Part shown: in pieces, positions 31,801-40,437 of the stretch
Position numbering within the stretch: the stretch's first letter is position 1
Layout of the letters: every line of letters starts with the position of its first letter
Assembly (NCBI RefSeq): GCF_003609835.1
Contig: NZ_AP017898.1
Location: 2,976,001 to 3,040,000, forward strand
Source of the DNA: Sphingopyxis sp. FD7
GTDB lineage: Bacteria; Pseudomonadota; Alphaproteobacteria; Sphingomonadales; Sphingomonadaceae
DNA length: 64,000 nucleotides
Direction of reading: 5' to 3'
Notes under the pieces: model-generated
The model's database searches: none
The model's input: only the letters and a program-made list of their open reading frames with translations
Told to the model about the DNA's origin: nothing
Translations under genes and position numbers: made by a program

Positions 31801-34800
31801 GCGGCCGTATCGTGTTTCCGAGCGAGGAATTCACGGGCGCCGCGGTGATCGAGCTTTTCAAGTCACGGAACCTGTCGACCTTCCTGCACGAGACGGGGCA
31901 CCTATGGCTGGAAGAGCTGCGATCCGATGCCCTGTCCGACGACGCGACCAACCGGCTGCGATCGGACTGGGAAACCGTGACCGAATGGTTCGCCGCCAAC
32001 GGCCACCCTGTCGAGAATGGCGTCATCCCGGTCGAGGCGCACGAGATGTGGGCCCGCGGCGTCGAGCAGTATCTGATGGAAGGTCGCGCGCCCGTACCGG
32101 CGCTGCGCGGCATCTTCGAACAGTTTCGCGCCTGGCTGGTCGGCATCTATCGCAGCGTCAAGGCGCTTCGGTCGCCGCTCACCCCCGAGATCCGTCGCGT
32201 CATCGACCGGCTGATCGCCACTGACGACGATATCGCGCTTGCCGGACAAGAGCAGTCGGTGACGCCGTTGCTCGACGGGACCGACATGACCGCTGCGGAA
32301 TTCGAGGCGTATAAGCGCCTGACCGCCGATGCGCGGATCGAAGCGCGGGCTCAGCTGCTCGACCGGACCGTGCGCGACGTCCGCGCGCGCAATACCAAAA
32401 AATACCGCGATATCGCGGCCGGGCTTCGCGAAGAGATCGAGGCGAGCGTCGCGGAGCGCCCGGCGTTCCGCGCGATCGACGCGATGAAGGCGCAACCAAT
32501 CGACCGGCGCTGGGTGGTCAATGTGATGGGCGACGAAACCGCGGTGATGATGCCGCGCGGCGTGCCGCCGCTTATGCGCAATGGCGGCGTCCATCCCGAC
32601 ACAATCGCGGAACAGGCGGGTTTCGCGACCGGTCACGAGATGATCGAAGCGCTGATTGCGATGGAAACCGCTCACCGGATGGTGCGCGAGGAAGGCGACC
32701 AGCGCACAATGCGCGACCGCGTCATCGAAGAGGAGCTCGATGCCATGATGCGCGAGCGATACGGCGAGCCGCTGACCGACGGTAGCATCGAACGCGAAGC
32801 GATCGCCGCGATCCACAACGACATGCAGGGCGAGGTCATCGCCGCCGAGGTGCGCGTTCTCGGGCGCAAGGCCGGACAGCCGCCGACGCCCTACCGCGCC
32901 GCGCGCGATTGGGCGCGCCAGAAAATCAGGGCGGGGCTTGTCAGCACCGAAGCGATGCCGGGCGCTCTGCAGCGCTATGCCCGCGCCAGCCGCCGCGCAG
33001 CACGTCTTGCCGAGGCTGCCTATCTCGAACAGGACATTGAGGGCGCCTTTCGCGCGAAACAGCAGCAGATGCTGAATAATGCGCTCTATGCCGAGGCGAA
33101 GAAGGCGCACGAGGAAGTCGACGCCGCCCGCAACCGACTGCAGAATATCGCCTCGAAGCGCGTGATGAAGTCGGTCGACCAGGAATATCTGGAGCAAGCG
33201 CACGCGCTCCTCGAGGCGGTCGACATGAAGCGCCGGTCGCAGAAAGGTATCAACCGTCAAGGAAAATGGGAGGAATGGTCATCCCAGCGCCAGGCGGAGG
33301 GGTATGACATCGTTGTGCCGGCGTCGTTCGAGGCGACGATCTCGAAGAACAACTGGACCCGTCTCACCGTCGAGCAGCTGCTCGGGCTCGACGAAGCGGT
33401 GCGCCAGATTATTCATCTCGGCCGGTTGAAGCGCGAGCTTCAGGTCGGGCAGGAAAAGCGCGAGTTCGAGGTCACCGTGACCGAGGCGGTGCAGGCGGTG
33501 GCAAAGCTGCCGCAGCGCGCGCCGAGCGACCTTATGGAGCCGTCGCGCTGGGATGCGGTCAAGTCGAAGGTCGCCGCTGCCGATGCCGCGCTGCTCAAGA
33601 TGGAGACGGTTTTCGACTGGCTCGACAGCGGAGACAGCAACGGCATCTTCAATCGCGTCGTCTTTCGCCCACTCGTCGACGCCCAGGAGAATGAACGGAT
33701 CCGCATGGCCGACATTCTCGGCCAGTTGAATGATGCGCTCGCCGCGGTACCGAGAGAAACGCTGCGGCGATGGTCCGACAAGGTTGTTGCGCCTGAGCTC
33801 CTCAATATCGAGACGGGCAATCCCTTTGTGATGACCCGCGAGATGGTCATCGCGATCGCGCTCAACACCGGCAACCGCGGCAATTTCGACAAGCTGCTCG
33901 GCGGCTATCGCTGGTCCGAAGCGGGGGTGACCGCGATGCTCGACCGCGTGATGACGCAAGAGGAGTGGGCCTATGTCCAGTCGGTCTGGGATATCATCAA
34001 CAGTCTCTGGCCCGACATCGAGGCGATGGAGAAGCGGGTCAACGATATTGCGCCCGAAAAGATCGAACCCATCCCCGTGCAGACGAAATGGGGCGTGCTG
34101 AAGGGCGGATATTACCCGGTGGTCTATGATCCGCGCCGCAATTACGAATCGGAAAGCTATGCGGCCAAGTCCGACAGCCTGTTCGAGGGCATCTATACGC
34201 GCGCGACGACGCCGAAGGGGTTCACCAAGGAGCGCACCAATGTCGAGCGGCCGATCCATCTGAGCCTAGGCGTCATTCACCGGCACGTCGGCGAGGTCAT
34301 CCATGACCTTACGCACCGCGAAGCGATCATGCAGGCCGACAAGTTCCTGCAAGCGCGGCCGGTGATGAAAGCGGTCGATGACAGTCTGGGCCCCGAGATA
34401 CGCAAGCTGTTCCGGCCGTGGCTCCAGCGCATCGCGAACGAGTGGGCATACGACCGCGCGGGGCAGGCGGGCATGGAGGCCTTTATCAAAAAGGCGCGCC
34501 TCAACGCGACGATTGTCGGCATGGGGTACCGGGTGACGACGATCATGCTCCAGGCGGCAGGATATTCGAACAGCTTCGAACGGATCGGCTTCAAATGGGT
34601 GGCCGCCCGCCTGAAGGACGTTGCCAACCCCGAGGCGTGGAATTTCGTCCTCGAAAAGTCGAAGGAAGTCCGTGCCCGCATGGACACGCTCGACCGCGAT
34701 ATCCGCGATAACGTCCGCAAGGCGGCCGGCCAGCGGAGCATCAGCAACGTCAAAAAGTTCGCGTTTCACGGCATCGGGTACATGGACCGGATCGTCGTCA

Positions 34801-35528
34801 TTCCTTCGTGGCTGGGCGCCTATGACAAGGCGATTGCAGCGGGCATGAGCGAAGAGGATGCGATTTATGCCGCCGACAAGGCTGTGCGCCAGTCGCAAGG
34901 CGCGGGCGCTGCAAAGGATCTCGCGGCAATCCAGTCCGGGCGCGGGACTTTCGGCGAGGCGGGCAAGCTGCTCACCATGTTCTATTCGTATATGTCGGCC
35001 TTCTATCAGCGGCAGCGCAGCTTTGCGCGTGACGTCCGAACTGCCAGACTGAGCGACGCGCCGGGCCTGATCGCACGCGCCTGGTGGCTGTTCGTTGTTC
35101 CGCCGCTTCTTTCCGAGCTCCTCGCCGGCCGCGCGCCCGATGATGATGACGATGAGAGTTGGGCGGAGTGGGCGGCGTCGTCGATGATCTTTCAAATATT
35201 CGGGCCCATCCCGGTGTTGCGCGACGTGGGCCCGCCTCTCTGGGCGAAAGTGTCGAACCGACCGAGCTTCGGGTACCGGTTCACTCCTGCGCAGGGCGGC
35301 GTCGAGTCGGTGATCAACGTCGGTAGCGACCTCGGCAAGATCGCGCGCGGCGAGGAAACGAAACGCGCCACTCGCAATGCCATCGAAACGACGGGCTATT
35401 TTACGGGCCTGACCACGGGCCAGATGGCCGTTGCCGCGCAATTTCTGGTCGATGTTGGATACGGCGACGCGGATCCGGAAGGCATCGGTGAATGGTGGCG
35501 CGGTCTCACGACCGGCAAGACAGAATAG
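28851..35528 (+). CDS. Giant virion protein with MuF-C-like nuclease domain and HExxH motif
   Basis: 2,225 residues from a TTG start (GAGGTG upstream). Regions: N-terminal helical part; residues about 810-935 (RGFIDLGPVPTALVDYG ... TIGRGKIRNIAGKH ... PVVAAIGADGNVSIVNSVYG) resemble the MuF C-terminal/PBECR nuclease-like domain of phage ejected toxins; HETGH at about 1013-1017 (FLHETGHLWLEEL) is a zincin HExxH motif; long coiled-coil regions follow; near the C-terminus is a hydrophobic helix (LIARAWWLFVVPPLLSELL). Such proteins travel in the capsid and enter the cell with the DNA. Domain calls are by motif only. Confidence 0.75.
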   Translation: MPPTLPGLDYYDRLYSRRKPANEPVARIDPIEADMRRERDQKTRLDLLLSGSPETIGRATALSREIGVPPLDVEDRLAEAEKGRDVRRFMSVAERYPAVGKWAVAQPRGAAAASDDWDSLSLLGKAWRSTRETVTGIGPSLMAGLYSVGESAESAIGAVSDVLDAVDPKPAIAGFFSDMVGTYFGVNPRWDKEMEKTRKIRREAAASRRAALEQASQEWRPQTTSWIARDLLRGTESTPLTLSAILLRDPKAASGFMGAMVGSSEYQTARGAGKDIGTSLAYGARQGVVEAITERIPASKLLGDIANRTPFGKLLLNQLVTEIPGEQVATLLQDFDSWVTLNPDKTLGEFINERPAAASQTLLATIGGVGTTTLTVKTAEKFVDGAALLAARSGEARRAQSEGEILEKAGDAAIKSKLRARDPDAFSALMREMAEESGATDVYIPAEALQEYMQSSEFDPDDWGYEAEALEAMASGGDLVLPVERVLTDFPGTPAWDALRDHMRLSPGGMSRFEAEAFNMEVSDLRQQLEEQTAAIEEFDREMMEGREALIADVVEKLQSAGYTPSVARTQAELVAARYETRAIRKGQMLTGKEFANVDVVQILPEQLALRQKDDGLDRVINAMRSGTKGAKQGPSLLEFISRRGGIDDAGGDIASMGGDTWHRAAPFRKRLTRAIDTDQASMLGAAPRDTAPEDVLRAAIDAGYFPELAGREAGSYEDALDNNILLDAIGAELRGEARYASETDTTLADAALELATLIANEGLDPATATRKQIRDAVSAYSARNAAEGRDYRQAGLRDDIREAWEGQRTRGFIDLGPVPTALVDYGLPAGTLTIGRGKIRNIAGKHDIDMNILTRLGALLERPWAIYPSTLAGSGRIVVALPVRDNNGDPVVAAIGADGNVSIVNSVYGKKPRGNVSGDEQILQAVAAAKAKGQKVLEGDPPARDPASIEGIRPERPKRPILGVKPKDKPAGLEQSGDPNVPRGRIVFPSEEFTGAAVIELFKSRNLSTFLHETGHLWLEELRSDALSDDATNRLRSDWETVTEWFAANGHPVENGVIPVEAHEMWARGVEQYLMEGRAPVPALRGIFEQFRAWLVGIYRSVKALRSPLTPEIRRVIDRLIATDDDIALAGQEQSVTPLLDGTDMTAAEFEAYKRLTADARIEARAQLLDRTVRDVRARNTKKYRDIAAGLREEIEASVAERPAFRAIDAMKAQPIDRRWVVNVMGDETAVMMPRGVPPLMRNGGVHPDTIAEQAGFATGHEMIEALIAMETAHRMVREEGDQRTMRDRVIEEELDAMMRERYGEPLTDGSIEREAIAAIHNDMQGEVIAAEVRVLGRKAGQPPTPYRAARDWARQKIRAGLVSTEAMPGALQRYARASRRAARLAEAAYLEQDIEGAFRAKQQQMLNNALYAEAKKAHEEVDAARNRLQNIASKRVMKSVDQEYLEQAHALLEAVDMKRRSQKGINRQGKWEEWSSQRQAEGYDIVVPASFEATISKNNWTRLTVEQLLGLDEAVRQIIHLGRLKRELQVGQEKREFEVTVTEAVQAVAKLPQRAPSDLMEPSRWDAVKSKVAAADAALLKMETVFDWLDSGDSNGIFNRVVFRPLVDAQENERIRMADILGQLNDALAAVPRETLRRWSDKVVAPELLNIETGNPFVMTREMVIAIALNTGNRGNFDKLLGGYRWSEAGVTAMLDRVMTQEEWAYVQSVWDIINSLWPDIEAMEKRVNDIAPEKIEPIPVQTKWGVLKGGYYPVVYDPRRNYESESYAAKSDSLFEGIYTRATTPKGFTKERTNVERPIHLSLGVIHRHVGEVIHDLTHREAIMQADKFLQARPVMKAVDDSLGPEIRKLFRPWLQRIANEWAYDRAGQAGMEAFIKKARLNATIVGMGYRVTTIMLQAAGYSNSFERIGFKWVAARLKDVANPEAWNFVLEKSKEVRARMDTLDRDIRDNVRKAAGQRSISNVKKFAFHGIGYMDRIVVIPSWLGAYDKAIAAGMSEEDAIYAADKAVRQSQGAGAAKDLAAIQSGRGTFGEAGKLLTMFYSYMSAFYQRQRSFARDVRTARLSDAPGLIARAWWLFVVPPLLSELLAGRAPDDDDDESWAEWAASSMIFQIFGPIPVLRDVGPPLWAKVSNRPSFGYRFTPAQGGVESVINVGSDLGKIARGEETKRATRNAIETTGYFTGLTTGQMAVAAQFLVDVGYGDADPEGIGEWWRGLTTGKTE

Positions 35529-35542
35529 ATACTGGCACGCCT

Positions 35543-35577
35543 GCCCGATTCAAGACCATCGAGTGATCCCCTACCCC
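35543..35577 (+). promoter_or_regulatory. Putative late promoter, copy 3 (GCCCGATTCAA motif)
   Basis: GCCCGATTCAA at 35543-35553 and CCCTACCCC at 35569-35577, with T at 35572 exactly as far from the first box as in the copy at 22229. It lies in the 77-bp gap before the tailspike and lysis block. The predicted start of transcription, around 35,580, leaves room for the tailspike leader. Confidence 0.6.
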
Positions 35578-35605
35578 GCCATGACGCGCAACATGGGTTC
35601 CCAGC

Positions 35606-38176
35606 ATGGCGATCGAAACGACAGACAGCTTCAGCGGTCCTTATTTCACCAACGGCGCTACGACCGTCTTTCCTTTTACCTTCAAGGCGCTCAGCACAAC
35701 CGACATCGAGGTAACTCTCGACGGTGTAACGGTTGATCCGGGCAGCTATTCGATCACGATCAATCCCGGGCCGGGCGGGTCCGTGAATTTCGTCACGCCC
35801 CCGGCGGCCGGGCAAGAGCTCTTCGTCAATCTCGAGCCGGTCTTTACCCAACAGATTACTTTCGAGAACGGAGCGGCATGGCTTGCTGAGCCGGTAAACG
35901 AGGTCGCCGACCGGTCAGCGCAGCGCGACATCTGGCTTCGCGACAAAGTACTTCGTGGCCTGATTTTCCCCCGCGGCGAAGAGGGCGTCGAGATACCCGT
36001 CGCGGCCGCTCGCGCGTCTCGGTTTTTCGGGTTCGATGCCGCGGGCAATTTGATTTTCAGTTTCGGGACGGGCGCCGACGTAGGCTTGCGCGAGGACCTG
36101 GCCGATGAGGAGATCGGTGGGTCGCTGCTGGCCTATGCCGCGGGGCTGACGGTCAAGCAGATGCTGGACATTCAGCAGGTGAGCGTGCGCCGATATGGCG
36201 CAGTCGGCAACCTGGACCTCGACACCGATGCTGGCACCGACGACACCGACGCGATCCAGGCGGCGATCGACGCGGTTGCAGCCGAGGGCGGCGGCTTTGT
36301 CTATTTCGAGCGCGGCAAGGCTTACAAGGTCACGGCGGACATCATCATCAAGGAGAATGTCCGCGTCGATCTGAACGGCGCGACTGTCGCCGGCTATTTC
36401 GACGGCGGAGATTCCAGCACTTTTCGCGTGCGCAGCTGGGCCGCGCTGTTCGGCGGAACGGTGCTGGTACGGTCCAGCGGCGATGCAGGCATCCAGGCGA
36501 CCGCACATTGCTGCGTTTCTGCGGGCTGCCGATATGGCGATCCCAATACGGTTGCGGCGCTGAATGCCGACCATGATCCGCAGCATTTCGAGATTTTCAA
36601 CCTGACGCTCGAAACCGACAAGTGGATCGACGACGGCGAGGGACATATGCTGGGAGCGCCCGGCATCCAGATCATCGGCGGCGCGCATTACCGCGTCGAG
36701 AATATCCGCGTGCCGTCGAGCGCGGTTATGTACGGCGCGGTGCATGTCGATTGGGGCTATGTCGGCACCCTTTCGACCGCGGACACGGCGACGGCGCAAA
36801 ATGCGAACAAGGCCGCGTATGAAGGCGGCACGGCCTATATCGTTCTGTCGCGCCACGGCACCATCCGCAACGTCCGTGCCGGAGCGCTGACGGCTCCGTC
36901 GACCGACACTGACCGCGGCAGCTTTTGCATTCGCCTATCGGGCGTTCACGACATGATCGTTGAAGATTGCGCAGCCGAAAGCGTTACCTATCAGGCATTC
37001 GTCCACGAGGTTGGCGACCTGGGCGCCGAGTTCGTGCCCGCAGCCGACCGGCATAAGCTGGCCAAGAACGTTCGTTTTCGCAATTGCAGTGTCGTTTCGA
37101 CATCAGGGCAACTGTTCGAGCTTAAATCCTATGCCGACAATGTCGCGCGCGCCGTCGTCGACGGATATGTTGCGATGGCCGACCCGCTGGTCGAATGCGA
37201 CGTCATCTTCGACGGCGGCAGCGCTGTCGGCCCCGGCGAGGGCGCGACGACGCCAGGGGTGCGCGTGATCCAGACGCGCGGCGGCGAAGTGCGCAACGTC
37301 GAGCTTTCGGGTTTCAAAGACGGCATCCTGGTCGATGAAAGGGTGTTCGGCACGCGATTGGTGCGCTGTCACACGCATGGCAACGAGGACGAGGGCATTC
37401 GCGTCCATCACGCGACCTTTCCGCCCGAGGATGTCGTCGTCGAGGACGTATGGGCGTATGAGAACGGACAGGACGCTGGCTATGCAGATCCGGCGGTCGG
37501 CGTTCACTTGGACACGTCGAAACGTTGCAAGATCGTTCGCGGGCGTTTCGGCAAGACCGGGGTGGCGAACGACCCGACACAGGCTTTCGGCTATCGCATC
37601 GCCAGCGGCGCCGAAGCGGCGACGGTCGAGATGCCCGAAGTTCTGTCCTTCAAGGCAGGCGGCGGCGATGCGTGGATCCAGCGCAGCGACCTGATCCTGA
37701 TCGGCCGCAAGGAAAGGCGCGGGCCGGGCGCGCCGTTCTACGCGAGCGGCGTTGCCACCGCGGCGGTGACCGGCACCACCGACGAAACGTCATTCGGACC
37801 GACGATCACTATTCCCGGCGGAATGCTCGGCAAGAACGGCATGATCGACATCGAGGTGCTGGCGAGTTCGAATGGTGCCGGCGGCAGCAAGATCGTCAAC
37901 GTCTATCTGGGCGCGACGCGGATGCACGCGGTCGTCATTGCGGCGGGGGACGGCGCCTCGCGCGCATCGGTGCGCATCTTCAACCGCAACGACGAAGCCG
38001 CGCAGGTGTCGATGCTGGCAGGTTCGGGCGGCTGGGCGTCGAACGGATCGGGCATCGCGACGGCGGCGATCGACACGACAGCCGACGCCGACATCAGTTT
38101 CAAGGCCGACCTTGAGGTGGGCACCGACAGCGTGCGGATCGAGGCGCTGATCGTCCGCATCGAGCCGAAGCCGTGA
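35606..38176 (+). CDS. Tailspike with right-handed beta-helix
   Basis: 856 residues. Residues 1-150 are the podoviral tail-fibre attachment domain (SGPYFTNGATTVFPFTFKAL ... SAQRDIWLRDKVLRGLIFPR). Residues about 195-700 begin RRYGAVGNLDLDTDAGTDDT followed by DAIQAAIDAVAAEGGGFVYF, the pectate-lyase-3-like entry to a right-handed beta-helix, with many strand repeats. The last 130 residues form a beta-rich C-terminal domain. It likely binds and cleaves a surface polysaccharide of the host. Confidence 0.85.
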   Translation: MAIETTDSFSGPYFTNGATTVFPFTFKALSTTDIEVTLDGVTVDPGSYSITINPGPGGSVNFVTPPAAGQELFVNLEPVFTQQITFENGAAWLAEPVNEVADRSAQRDIWLRDKVLRGLIFPRGEEGVEIPVAAARASRFFGFDAAGNLIFSFGTGADVGLREDLADEEIGGSLLAYAAGLTVKQMLDIQQVSVRRYGAVGNLDLDTDAGTDDTDAIQAAIDAVAAEGGGFVYFERGKAYKVTADIIIKENVRVDLNGATVAGYFDGGDSSTFRVRSWAALFGGTVLVRSSGDAGIQATAHCCVSAGCRYGDPNTVAALNADHDPQHFEIFNLTLETDKWIDDGEGHMLGAPGIQIIGGAHYRVENIRVPSSAVMYGAVHVDWGYVGTLSTADTATAQNANKAAYEGGTAYIVLSRHGTIRNVRAGALTAPSTDTDRGSFCIRLSGVHDMIVEDCAAESVTYQAFVHEVGDLGAEFVPAADRHKLAKNVRFRNCSVVSTSGQLFELKSYADNVARAVVDGYVAMADPLVECDVIFDGGSAVGPGEGATTPGVRVIQTRGGEVRNVELSGFKDGILVDERVFGTRLVRCHTHGNEDEGIRVHHATFPPEDVVVEDVWAYENGQDAGYADPAVGVHLDTSKRCKIVRGRFGKTGVANDPTQAFGYRIASGAEAATVEMPEVLSFKAGGGDAWIQRSDLILIGRKERRGPGAPFYASGVATAAVTGTTDETSFGPTITIPGGMLGKNGMIDIEVLASSNGAGGSKIVNVYLGATRMHAVVIAAGDGASRASVRIFNRNDEAAQVSMLAGSGGWASNGSGIATAAIDTTADADISFKADLEVGTDSVRIEALIVRIEPKP

Positions 38177-38307
38177 GCGCGCAGGCGCTCATCGAGGCGG
38201 CGGGCATCATGGCGGTGCTGGTGGTCGCGCTGTTTGGGAGCTTGTGCATCGTCGCGAACGAAATGTTCCGGCGCCGCGGCGAGCCGGACGATGAAGGTGG
38301 TGAATGA
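38173..38307 (+). CDS. 44-residue single-span membrane protein
   Basis: GTG start overlapping the tailspike stop (GTGA). The sequence has one membrane helix (AGIMAVLVVALFGSLCIVAN) followed by a charged tail, MFRRRGEPDDEGGE. It is the first gene of the lysis block and could be a holin partner. No family recognised. Confidence 0.5.
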   Translation: MSAQALIEAAGIMAVLVVALFGSLCIVANEMFRRRGEPDDEGGE

Positions 38308-38747
38308 TGGCCAGCGCACCAATGAACGGGGGAAATGAAGTCATGAAGGTCGACCCGTTCGGGGTGCTGTTTGCCTATGGCGCGGTCGGCGTGGCGTCGA
38401 TCGAGCGCGGGTATGATTTGGAATTTATCGCGGCGTTACTGACCGGCGGGTTCCTCGCGCTTTGCTTTTCGCTGTGGAAATCGCGCCAGCGCAAGGCCGA
38501 CGGGATCGACACGTCGCTGTGGGCGATGATCGCGCTGGTTGGCACGATGGCGCTGGCGTTCTTTCTGGCGCCGTCGCTGGACGGCAAGAGCATCCCGATC
38601 GTCGGCATCACGCTGACCAAGCCGCTGGCGGCGTTCCTGATCGCGACGGGCGGTACGCCGTTCATCGAATGGCTGTTGACCGGCGAGGCGTTCGCCTGGG
38701 TCCGCAAATGGGGCGACAAGCTGACCGGCAAGGGGGGTGTGGCATGA
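38307..38747 (+). CDS. Multi-span membrane protein, holin candidate
   Basis: 146 residues with about four hydrophobic segments (LLFAYGAVGVASI-type, FIAALLTGGFLALCFSLW, MIALVGTMALAFFLAP, LAAFLIATGGTPFIEWLL). ATG at 38307 overlaps the previous stop; an ATG at 38343 has a better ribosome site (GGGGGAAAT) and may be the true start. It lies directly before the endolysin with an ATGA overlap, so a holin is likely. Confidence 0.6.
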   Translation: MASAPMNGGNEVMKVDPFGVLFAYGAVGVASIERGYDLEFIAALLTGGFLALCFSLWKSRQRKADGIDTSLWAMIALVGTMALAFFLAPSLDGKSIPIVGITLTKPLAAFLIATGGTPFIEWLLTGEAFAWVRKWGDKLTGKGGVA

Positions 38748-39385
38748 CGCTGGCCTTCCATCACGATGCGTTCATGGTCGCGCTACGCAAGCGTCGCGGG
38801 AAAGTGCCTGCAGACCTGTATGCCGACATCATCGCGGCGATCGAGGGATCGCAGCGCGGTGGGATGGCGCCGACGACGCCGCCGTTCGCGGCGAGCGGCG
38901 AGCCAATCTGGCTGAAATTCGCGCGCGACGACATCGGGCTGAAAGAAACGCCGGGGCCGACGCACAACAGCCGGATCGTCGCGATGTTCGCGGCGGCCAA
39001 GGCGCCGTGGTACAAGGATGACGAAACGCCGTGGTGCGGCGCGGCGATGGCGTATTGGTTTATCAAGGCCGGTCTGCCGATCCCCGAAAAAGGCACCGCG
39101 GTCACTGCGAAAGCTTGGGCAAAATGGGGCGTCGCGTGCGGCGCCGTCGTCGGCGCGGTTGCGGTGTTCGGGCGCAAGGGCGGCGGCCATGTCGGCACCC
39201 TCGTCGGCCAGAGCGCGACCCATTATTACATCCTGGGCGCAAACCAGCAGAATATGGTCTGCATCATGCCGATCGAGAAATCGCGCCTGGTCGAAGGCGG
39301 CCTGCGCTGGCCGTTCGGCGTCCCCATTTCCACGATCGTCGCGCCGAAAATGAGCGGCGGCATCGTGTCGACGAACGAACAGTGA
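38744..39385 (+). CDS. Endolysin (CHAP/NlpC-like cysteine amidase or peptidase)
   Basis: 213 residues. After a helical N-terminus come IWLKFARDDIGLKETPGPTH, WYKDDETPWCGAAMAYWFIK (catalytic Cys in PWCGA) and GRKGGGHVGTLVGQ (catalytic His), the order of TIGR02594-type CHAP-like lysins. There is no signal peptide, so it needs a holin for release. The neighbouring membrane proteins supply this. Confidence 0.8.
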   Translation: MTLAFHHDAFMVALRKRRGKVPADLYADIIAAIEGSQRGGMAPTTPPFAASGEPIWLKFARDDIGLKETPGPTHNSRIVAMFAAAKAPWYKDDETPWCGAAMAYWFIKAGLPIPEKGTAVTAKAWAKWGVACGAVVGAVAVFGRKGGGHVGTLVGQSATHYYILGANQQNMVCIMPIEKSRLVEGGLRWPFGVPISTIVAPKMSGGIVSTNEQ

Positions 39386-39831
39386 CGCGGTTCGGCGCCT
39401 TTCTGTGCTGGCTCGGGACGCCATTTCGCGCGATCGGCAATATGTTGCGCGCGCTGGTCAACCTGACGCGGGCGCAGCTGCGCGCAATATTCTCCCTGGG
39501 CATGTTGCTCGGCATCGTCGCGCTGTCGGTGCAGAACATGGTGCTGCTCTATTGGGTGTTCGCTTTCCTGAAGGGCGCGGCGCCCGGATCCTTGTTCGGC
39601 CAGATGGCGCTGTCGCAGCAATTCTGGAACAACGCGATCGCGGCGGGTTTTGCGACCATCGTCGGGCTGATCGTGTTCGGCGCCGACTGGCTCAATGCCA
39701 AAATCCGCGGCGCCGAAATTTCCATCGGCAAGGGTGACGCGCCTGAAAACGCAAGCGAACTGAGCGGGGCTGCGATTGAGCCGTCGGCGGCATCAGCATC
39801 CCCGCCTGCTCCCGACCAGGAGATCGTGTAA
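39382..39831 (+). CDS. Second membrane lysis protein, holin candidate
   Basis: 149 residues, GTGA overlap with the endolysin. Hydrophobic helices at about 35-58 (IFSLGMLLGIVALSVQNMVL) and 85-105 (NNAIAAGFATIVGLIVFGAD), with a charged Ala/Pro-rich tail. Placement between endolysin and spanins fits a holin or antiholin. Which of the two flanking proteins is the holin cannot be decided here. Confidence 0.6.
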   Translation: MTRFGAFLCWLGTPFRAIGNMLRALVNLTRAQLRAIFSLGMLLGIVALSVQNMVLLYWVFAFLKGAAPGSLFGQMALSQQFWNNAIAAGFATIVGLIVFGADWLNAKIRGAEISIGKGDAPENASELSGAAIEPSAASASPPAPDQEIV

Positions 39832-40241
39832 TGCTGATTCTGATCCTTGGCCCCTGGCTTCTTCGTCGTCTCACCGGTCGGCTTGGCGAGCGGTGGGCAA
39901 AGGCAGCGGCTCAAGGGGTAACAATTCTAGTCATCCTTGCGGCGTTTTGGTTCGCGATCGGCGCAATCCGCGAAGATGCGCGGAATGATCTTCTCGCCGA
40001 ACAGGCCGCCGCAAGGGCAAAAGCTGACGCCGCGCAGCGCGAACGCGAACGGCGTGCTGCGCAAGATCGCCGCGACGAACTCCGCGCCGGCGCGACGAAA
40101 GACGCGGCACAACAGAAGGAAATCTCCGATGCCACGAAAAGCCTTCCCGATGCTCGCCCTTCCGATCGTGCTCGCAGCCGCCTCTGTGTCGAGTTGCAGC
40201 AACAGGCCCGACGCAAATCCGAACCTGCGCCTGACTGCTGA
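39831..40241 (+). CDS. i-spanin (Rz-like)
   Basis: 136 residues, 1-nt overlap upstream. An N-terminal membrane segment (QGVTILVILAAFWFAIGAI) is followed by a long charged coiled coil rich in Ala, Arg and Glu, the build of inner-membrane spanins. The last third is overlapped in another frame by the o-spanin gene, as in lambda Rz/Rz1-type pairs. Confidence 0.75.
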   Translation: MLILILGPWLLRRLTGRLGERWAKAAAQGVTILVILAAFWFAIGAIREDARNDLLAEQAAARAKADAAQRERERRAAQDRRDELRAGATKDAAQQKEISDATKSLPDARPSDRARSRLCVELQQQARRKSEPAPDC

Positions 40242-40437
40242 CGCATTCGAGCGCGACGACCGGCCGGAGATGACGCGCGAAGCGCTGGAAAGCGAAGTCG
40301 CGAAAGAGCTCGTCGACGATGCGCGCGATCAATGGGGCAAGGATGTCGCGCGGCGCCTCGATGCGGCTTGTCGGATGCTCCAAAAGGTCGCGGTTGCCGA
40401 TCTGCGCTGCCGGCCGGTCACGCCGGAGTGGGAATAG
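40129..40437 (+). CDS. o-spanin (Rz1-like lipoprotein)
   Basis: 102 residues from ATG at 40129 (AAGGA about 9 nt upstream), in a different frame and starting inside the i-spanin gene. The signal sequence ends in a lipobox-like ASVSSC, giving an outer-membrane lipoprotein. It would span the periplasm with the i-spanin and fuse the membranes in the last lysis step. It is longer than classical Rz1 and extends 196 nt beyond the i-spanin stop. Confidence 0.7.
   Translation: MPRKAFPMLALPIVLAAASVSSCSNRPDANPNLRLTADAFERDDRPEMTREALESEVAKELVDDARDQWGKDVARRLDAACRMLQKVAVADLRCRPVTPEWE

Noticed and set aside
36000-38176. Diversity-generating retroelement, expected in BPP-1-like phages
   Set aside because: No reverse transcriptase gene and no adenine-rich template repeat were found, although head genes are BPP-1-like.
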